Shown one piece after another: positions 57,690 to 64,000 of a stretch of DNA of 64,000 bases. The notes beneath the pieces are model-generated. The model was not told the DNA's origin. It worked only from the letters and a program-made list of their open reading frames with translations, and made no database searches. Position 1 is the first letter of the stretch, and every line of letters begins with the position of its first letter. Position numbers and translations under genes: made by a program. The stretch covers positions 1,054,001 through 1,118,000 of the forward strand of contig JAYJMM010000118.1 of the NCBI GenBank assembly GCA_037349105.1. Reading direction: 5' to 3'. Origin of the DNA: Limnomonas spitsbergensis (lineage: Eukaryota > Chlorophyta > Chlorophyceae > Chlamydomonadales).

Positions 57690-59033
57690 TTATGCGCTTT
57701 AGGGCCTACCATAATTAAATGATCATGAGAAAGAGGCTAACGATACACCTGCGGGTGCTAGTGAAAACTGAAGTGGGGAAAGAAAGCAAGAGTGGAAATT
57801 CAGGTGTATACCGGGCAGCAGGCTAGGAATGACAGATCATCTGCGATGAGGAGGAAATTCAGCTGTCACACTGCCCTTGACACAGAGCCCTCAGCACCGA
57901 GCCTCTATGCAACTGTGGACCGACGCGATCAGCACGACTGATACCAGAGGACTGAACAATTGTAAGCGGCGACAGGCACACTGCTGCTAGCGGTGTTGGG
58001 CACGGGGGGAAAGCGAGCAGGTGGAGGATGCGCCACATGTATGATTCCAGTGCCCTCATGTCAGGGAGCGGGGATGAGCAGGTCCTCCGGGCGCTGACAC
58101 TACCTTCCACCAGCTGTACCAGGCTGAACAGGGGTGGGATGCACTTGCTTTTGTGGACTGCTGTGGGCAATGTTGAGGGTCAGTCTCTAGGGATTCTGAG
58201 CCGCCGCTCTCGTTTGCCTTTCCGGCCTTCCCTTTCGGTCCTTTTTTTGCCCCCATTTTGGTTTCTTCTCTTCTCCCCCTTCCGATCAGTGGGGGGGGGC
58301 TCCAGTGGAACTCAGTTGTCGGACTTGGTATTCTTCGTTTTCGCGGCATTTCCTTTTGTTCCTGCCCCCTCTCTTCCTTTAATTTTCCTCTATTTTCTCC
58401 CTTCTTAACAGTTGGGCGCCCACGCGGCCGAGCTCTGAGCGGGCCCAGAGGTGTGAAGTTTTTGACACCTTGGTTGGGGAGACACATTATGATCAAACCG
58501 AGGTCAATCAACTTGTAACTGCTTGCATGAGCTTCCCCACTTAAGCATTACTGGTACTTGCATGTTCTCCTTTTTTGGCACCTTTGCAGACTCTACAATG
58601 TTTAAGATTCATTCAGAACGTGCGACCGTCCATTTGTAGCTCCTAGATTCAAAGTTTTCAGAACCTGGCCTGAAGGGCGCATACAGCAAGTAGGCCCAGG
58701 ATTCATGGAATATCGAAAAGTCCATTTCGTACTCTTAGGCAGGGAAAGGAGCAGTAAATATAAATCTTCTTCATTCCGTAGTTGTCCTAGGGCTCTCTCA
58801 TCAGCAGGACGATGAGCATAATATAATCATAAAACTGAACAGGACAGAGCGGTCTTGAAAACAAGGTCTGGATCTGAGTTCACTAGCTTAGGTATCAGGC
58901 CATGGATGCATCCCAGGACAACTGCGGGTTGCCGGTGTGGTCAGCAAGGTGGCGAGTGGCATTCCCTCCTCTAGCCGAGCCCTTGCCCACTCACACAAAA
59001 GCGACACATTTCTGCGCCGGTGCACATACGCGT
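57690..59033. other. Region between two convergent genes
   Basis: No gene is recognised. It holds a TC-rich low-complexity stretch at 58210-58400, a short dispersed repeat at 58413-58466, and presumably the 3' UTR of the minus-strand translocase gene. Confidence 0.4.
58413..58466 (+). repeat. Short GC-rich dispersed repeat, copy 5
   Basis: Reads GGGCGCCCACGCGGCCGAGC, then GAGCGGGCCCAGAGGTGTGA. It is the best-preserved + strand copy of the family seen at 2496, 8036, 45066 and 46241. Confidence 0.65.
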
Positions 59034-62000
59034 CTACTTCTCACTGGCGCGCTCAGCATCAGAGGCTGCCTTTGCCGCCACGAACTGCACATTCAGCGAG
59101 GCCGCGGCCTTGAACCACATGAGCACGATGATCAGCAAGATCACGCCCAGGTAGGGCGTGGAGGCGGCCAGCGAGCCGAACCCAATGATCATGAACTGCT
59201 GGATCAAAGCACCGCCGGACTTTCCGAGCGGGTTGCAGATGACGTCAATGGCAGCCTTGCCCTTGGTCTTCACCTCGTCATCCAGGGGGATGTAGGCCAT
59301 CTCTTTGCAAGGGTCGAACAGGGAGTACTTGGACGACTTGGAGAAGATGTTCTGTGCCGCACCGACCAGCACGGCGGCGTAGAGCGGGGTCAGGCCCCAG
59401 CTTGCCAGCCAAGGCGTCAGGGCATCAGAGCACAGCACCAAGCCAAAGAAGATGAAGCCGGTCAGCAGCAGCATCGTGGGCGTGATGAGTGCGGCGACAC
59501 CCCATCCAAACTTGGAGAAGATCTGCTTGGCTAGGATCATCATGGTGAAAGTCACAATTCCAGTGGCGGTGGAGAAGTTACCCATGAACGCTGAATAGTC
59601 GTTGGGGTTGGGGAACTGGGCCTTGATCTTGGACTTCCAGGTCACCTCCACCAGGTTGATGGAGATACCGTAAGCGACAACCAGGGTGGCCAGGTCACGG
59701 ATGTAGGGAGACGCTGCCAGGAAGGTGAAGGACTCGCTGACGCTCATCTTGGCCTTTTGTTTTTTCTTCTTCTCGCGGATTGCTATCTTGGGCACCACGA
59801 TGCGGTTCATGCCGTAGAAGATGGCAGCAATGAGAAGGCCAAAGCCGACAACCATGCCCATCATGCCGTTCAGGGACACACCCCATCCGTCAACGCCCGG
59901 GGGCAGGTGGGCACGGACCTGAAGATGTACAAAATGATATCATCGGACAGGAAAATTCAAGCTGCATCGCAGTTTATTAAAACATCTGAAAGAGATTCAG
60001 CACAGCATATGATGCTGCACAAGACTATTGGCAAAAAGAAACTACCTAACGCAGCTCAAGGAGATGCGGCTACAAGTTATGGACATTCGAAGATGAAGGT
60101 CGTAATAATTAGTAGTCGACTAGGGAAACATCCGAATCACACAAATGCATGGACAACAAGTTGAGTGTTCATGCTGCATCTCTTGTTCACTCACCTCAGA
60201 GAAGTACTTGACAGCCTGGCCGGAGAAGATGAGCGCAACATTGGCACCCAGGCCAAACAGCGGGTAAAAGCCCTCAGCCTCCTCCACAGTGGTGATCTGG
60301 TTGGCAAAGCCCCAGAACAGCACCGACACGACAACAGAGCCCCACAGCTCAGCCATCACGTAGAAGAGGCAGTAGGTCCAGTTGCGTAGAATGGCGATGG
60401 GGCCAGCAAAGCGCACGCCAGAGGAGGCCAGCAGGTCCTCGCAGAACTCTGTTAAGGCCGGAAGCATGCAACCAGTCAGACATAGTGTTGAAAGAGGTCA
60501 GGGCCGGGTAACTTTTGCAGCAAGATTGAGGAGTAATTAATTATTCGAGTTTGATAGTTTTCATCGCGGGCAAATTGATATGCCCATCAGCTACCGATAG
60601 TATTAATATAAGTGGTCCACTGCTCTGGGCCATGAAGTCTTCCATGCCCTGCTGAATCTCCCGTCAGCGAGGCCAAATATCCTGTTGGTATTACAAAAAC
60701 TATGAAGTTAATATAATAGGCACTACTGATGACGATACTACCACATTATTTAGAGTAAATAAAATGTACACTTTTTGGGTTTTACGCATACATTGCCAAG
60801 AAGCTGGTAGAAATAACCAGTACTCTTTCACCATCATGGCCTTTTGTCCGATCTGCATCATTCCTAAAAGAGGACCACTGTCAGATGTTAAGTTTGTCTT
60901 TTCATCCTCTCTCTGTCAGGCCATTTTCAGAACGTCCCATGGGTGATCAGAAGCTGGGACTACATCCAACTCACGGGTTGGGTGCAGCACATCCTTCATG
61001 GGGTACATGAAGGCAGCGAAGGAGCCAAAGAAGATGATGAAGGGGATGATGATGGTGTAGAAAAGAGTCTCATTGCTCAGGACGTTGGCGAGCTGCAGCA
61101 CACAGCACAATCGATCAATATATAAATGGTATGGAGGGTCGAGTACTTGAGTCTTAAGACAAGGGTAGCAATATGCATAGATGGAAAGCAAGAAAGCACA
61201 AATCTTCCACTAGCATCCATCCAAAATATACTCCAGTAAAAGACTCCTGGTGGGTAGGGCCAGGGTGACATCTGTGAACAGTGTTGTCCCGGGCGTTTTA
61301 GCTGCATTTCCCGTTCTGAAAACAAAATTAATGTTCACCTTAGCGTAACCAATCGTGAAGGCGATGGCCATGGGCAGGTTGACCCATGTCTTCAGGAAGG
61401 GGATGATCTCAGCGCCGGATCCGGGGGCAGTCACGACAAGAACGTCCTGCGAAACCAAGTAGATGATTTTCGGGACCATGGACTGTGCACAACATTAGCA
61501 CCCTAAATTTTGCATTCCCTTAACCAGCTCTTCTAATGACGGTGCACACAGAAACCAACCCGGGTTTCTACTACGCGGCTCCCCGCACGCCCCACCTTGG
61601 TGTCACGGAGGATGGTGTAGTTGAACAGGATGCAAAAGAACATCAGGCCCAGGGGCACAATCTTTTGCCAAGTCAAGGCGGTGTACCCCATGAACGTGCC
61701 CTCCTTGGGGGCGTCAGAAGACGCAGCCTGAGGGGCCGGCATCACCGGCCTCTGCTCCTCGAGCTTTAAAGGAACGAATGGACTCGCTGGCTTGGGAGAG
61801 CCGATCAGAGGGCTCTGCGCAGAGGGCCGGCGTCGCAAGATTGTCAACATCAACATCAAGAATGTCAAATCGCAGAGAGGACTCATGACGTCTTTCAAAT
61901 TCATCTTCGTGAGTAAGACGCACCCTCATGGGGGAGACCGCTCCAGTCTTCACTAGGCGGGAAGAAAGCAGGGGCTTCGCAACCATAGGGCGAGAGACGC

Positions 62001-62040
62001 CCAGCGCCCTCATTGCGGTCTTGCTTGACAGCATGGCCAT
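59034..62040 (-). CDS. NTT: Plastid ATP/ADP translocase (NTT family)
   Basis: Exchanges ATP for ADP across the inner plastid envelope. Six exons: 61924-62040, 61596-61814, 61339-61446, 60975-61092, 60195-60448 and 59034-59918, giving 566 aa with matching phases. The first 39 residues form a Ser/Arg/Ala-rich transit peptide. The rest follows the plastid and chlamydial/rickettsial NTT family throughout: KIVPLGLMFFCILFNYTILR, DVLVVTAPGSGAEIIPF, LKTWVNLPMAI, MYPMKDVLHPT, RNWTYCLFYVMAELWGSVV, FWGFANQITTVEEA and YPLFGLGANVALIFSG. The C-terminal half has the loop PCKEMAYIPLDDEVKTKGKA. About twelve membrane helices are expected. The donor of exon 4 is the GTGAGT after HPT, which joins in frame to exon 5. 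Other GT sites nearby would break the family match. The gene converges with the glutathione peroxidase gene. Confidence 0.97.
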
Positions 62041-62814
62041 TGCTTAGACTAGACAAGTGACGCGTAATACCTTATGGCGTCAATTTGGCACCGTCGAATA
62101 GCCTCAAACCCCACTCGGTTTTATGATCCGTACATAAAAAGGTCACTCCTCCGACCCCAGCAGGCCGTGCCGAGCAGACCGACCCTAGTCCAAGCCACTG
62201 CTCCAAGTAGATATAATATATAGTCGTCTCGATTGTCGCCAGCTGTTGAGCCAAGCCACACCCGCTAAGCGAGTCTAACGCCCGTTAAAAATATCACCTA
62301 TAAAAACTGCTTCTCTTCGTTTCGCTCGATCTTGCACGTGAATGCGTACAAATTCGATCATTCAATCATGCATGTGAAGGCCATATAACTCCTAACGAAA
62401 CTTTGAGCCTCAGGCATCCATGTAAGTGCTGAAATACGAAGACAGGTTGACTAAGTAAATAGGAAACTGCGATGCACATCAAGTTGGCATATCCCACAAG
62501 ATATTTCAGCATATTTTAACTTTATTTGAACTCTCTTACAAATGGGACATTGTGTGAATGGACTGCTTCACTTCACACGAGCCTGAGGCTGCTGAGGCAT
62601 GGCATGCATCAGCCAGCCAGCACTGCAATTCATCTTCATATTGGTAACCTTTCATTTGCTTGGACTTCATAACTATCCTAATCAGACACAAAAGATAGCT
62701 TGATTGCCCAGCTTCTGAACCCAAGACGCAACCATATGGCACCGTTTTTTCATTCGACCAGGGCGAGGGTTTAGTGGGGGCAAATAAGAACTGGGAATAC
62801 CCATCGCCCAAAGC
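62041..62814. other. Upstream region of the translocase gene
   Basis: It should hold the minus-strand promoter of the translocase. I see no coding frame with a recognisable motif. Confidence 0.4.
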
Positions 62815-63890
62815 TGTTAAGCTTGACGAGAGTTTTCCAATCTGGTCTTAAAATATATTTGGCCAAGGCCAGGATGGGTGGGGGCTATGGGGGGTCAAAG
62901 TGGGGGTGGGGGGGGAGTGGGGTAAAAGAAACACTTCTTCTTCGAAATTATATTCTTTTTTTAGTCATCAGATTTAGACCATACCTACACCGTTGCATTC
63001 CTCATGTCAATAATTGTCAATCTGCGTCATAAAAGATAACTCACATAGAAGCCTTTACGCGTGCAATTTTGGCATAGAGGGTGTCGTTGCTCCGCAACTA
63101 GAAGCACTGTTATTCTACGTCCATTATTGAGTCAAACAATCTACCGTAGCTGCCTGGGTATTTGCTATAAATTAAGCATTTACAATCTGTGGGCATCGTT
63201 AAAGGGTCTTAAATTCAAAGACAGCAAAGTGGTTCTAAGGAAACAGCAACAGGGGGAAAAGTGCAAGAAAATAATTGAGAGGCTGACCAATGAGACAAGC
63301 CACAGTTACATTAATATTCTTTCCTACTGCAACTACTCTGGCAGCTCTTGCTCCTGCTCCTGTTTAAGGACAGGATGGCCTTGTGGGCAGGCTCTTTTAA
63401 CAAGAGCTGTTAAAGGAGCCTGCCCACAAGGCCATCCCCATTTGGCCTCCCTTCTCCGGGTATATATCATTGCGACGTGCAAGGTGTTGACCCTCACTGG
63501 ACATCATCTTTAGCTACCTGCAAGCCTAGTTGGCGGGCGTTCCCGGTCAGCTGCCACAGCTTCGCGCGACAGCTTGAGCATGCCAGCTGAGTTTACGTAC
63601 CAAGGTGATGAGACCACGCCCTGGCCACTCTATGATAACATCCCTCGACAGAAGGAGGAACTTAAGGCAGATCAGGGCCCCTCCGCAGCTGGGGATGTCC
63701 TTAGCCGCTCATGGTGTGGAAAGAACATGGATATTTGCTGTTTGTGAGGCAGGCTCATTGTTTGACACCATAGAAGCGCACTGTTGAGCTGATTGGAGTT
63801 GACCCTTGCCCCCCCTCAGAATTCTGATTTTAACTGGGAAATTAAGGTTTTACTGGGTTCTGGAGGCATGGGGAGAAGAAAGCCATGGGT
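62815..63890 (+). mobile_element. Dispersed element, copy 3
   Basis: Shares with copy 1 the start (GCTTGACGAGAGTTTTCC), CTGGTCTTAAAAT, a G-rich tract, CACCGTTGCATTCCT, an exon-like block (LKFKDSKVVLRKQQQGEKC) and the end block with TGTTGAGCTGATTGGAG and AATTAAGGTTTTACTGGG. It is shorter in the middle than copy 1 and contains a perfect hairpin at 63373-63437 that copy 1 lacks. A short open frame at 63580-63747 (starting MPAEFTYQGDETTPWP) has no recognised homologue. Confidence 0.6.
63373..63437. other. 30-bp near-perfect hairpin with 5-nt loop
   Basis: The arm 63373-63402 (GGATGGCCTTGTGGGCAGGC, then TCTTTTAACA) pairs with 63408-63437 along its full length, with one G-U pair and the loop AGAGC. 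It lies inside element copy 3. Confidence 0.85.
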
Positions 63891-64000
63891 CATTGCACAT
63901 ATTTTGATCTTCAACTTGTTTGTGTACCATGGCCAGCAGGGGGGCTGATCCAACTCCATGTTGGATCACATCATAGTAAAGACCTCTATTGGGAGGCATG

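Noticed and set aside
1..64000. CRISPR arrays, bacterial operons, prophage or ribosomal RNA genes
   Set aside because: The tandem arrays have no spacers, the genes are spliced and nuclear, and no rRNA-like or phage-like sequence was seen.

Overview
The window is nuclear DNA of a green alga (Chlorophyta; a trebouxiophyte would fit, but no marker settles this). Genes are interrupted by many short GT-AG introns. Two genes encode plastid-targeted proteins (peroxiredoxin Q and an ATP/ADP translocase). A glutathione peroxidase reads an in-frame TGA as selenocysteine, a trait kept by green algae and lost in land plants. The motif TGTAA, the usual green-algal polyadenylation signal, follows two of the genes.

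Layout. 1-197 is a minisatellite. 1298-1756 (-) is a small CCCH zinc-finger protein. 2400-2640 holds a decayed LINE reverse-transcriptase scrap. 4754-6704 (+) is plastid peroxiredoxin Q in six exons. 6705-10841 is repeat-rich and has no convincing complete gene. 10842-12983 (+) is a four-exon gene for a basic, lysine/arginine-rich protein whose last exon belongs to a dispersed multicopy sequence. 15177-45905 (+) is one giant gene of about 46 exons and about 4,301 codons, with an N-terminal MSP/ASH-like domain followed by coiled coil. 47121-50273 (-) is an RNF126-like RING-H2 ubiquitin ligase with an added C-terminal membrane anchor. 52941-57318 (+) is the selenocysteine glutathione peroxidase, which carries a twin-arginine (thylakoid lumen) signal and a well-formed SECIS element in its 3' UTR. 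59034-62040 (-) is a plastid ATP/ADP translocase. 62815-63890 is another copy of the dispersed sequence.

The genes do not form an operon or cluster. Two of them (PrxQ and the lumenal glutathione peroxidase) would both detoxify peroxides in the chloroplast, and the translocase would supply that organelle with ATP, but nothing shows that they are co-regulated.

Exon models were built by hand from splice signals and reading-frame continuity. For each of the six multi-exon genes the summed exon length is a multiple of three with no internal stop except the selenocysteine TGA. The least certain junctions are named in the entries. The most interesting items are the lumen-targeted selenoprotein, the giant scaffold, the tail-anchored RING protein, a tRNA-like SINE family, three long hairpins, and repeated tandem duplications seeded at splice sites.
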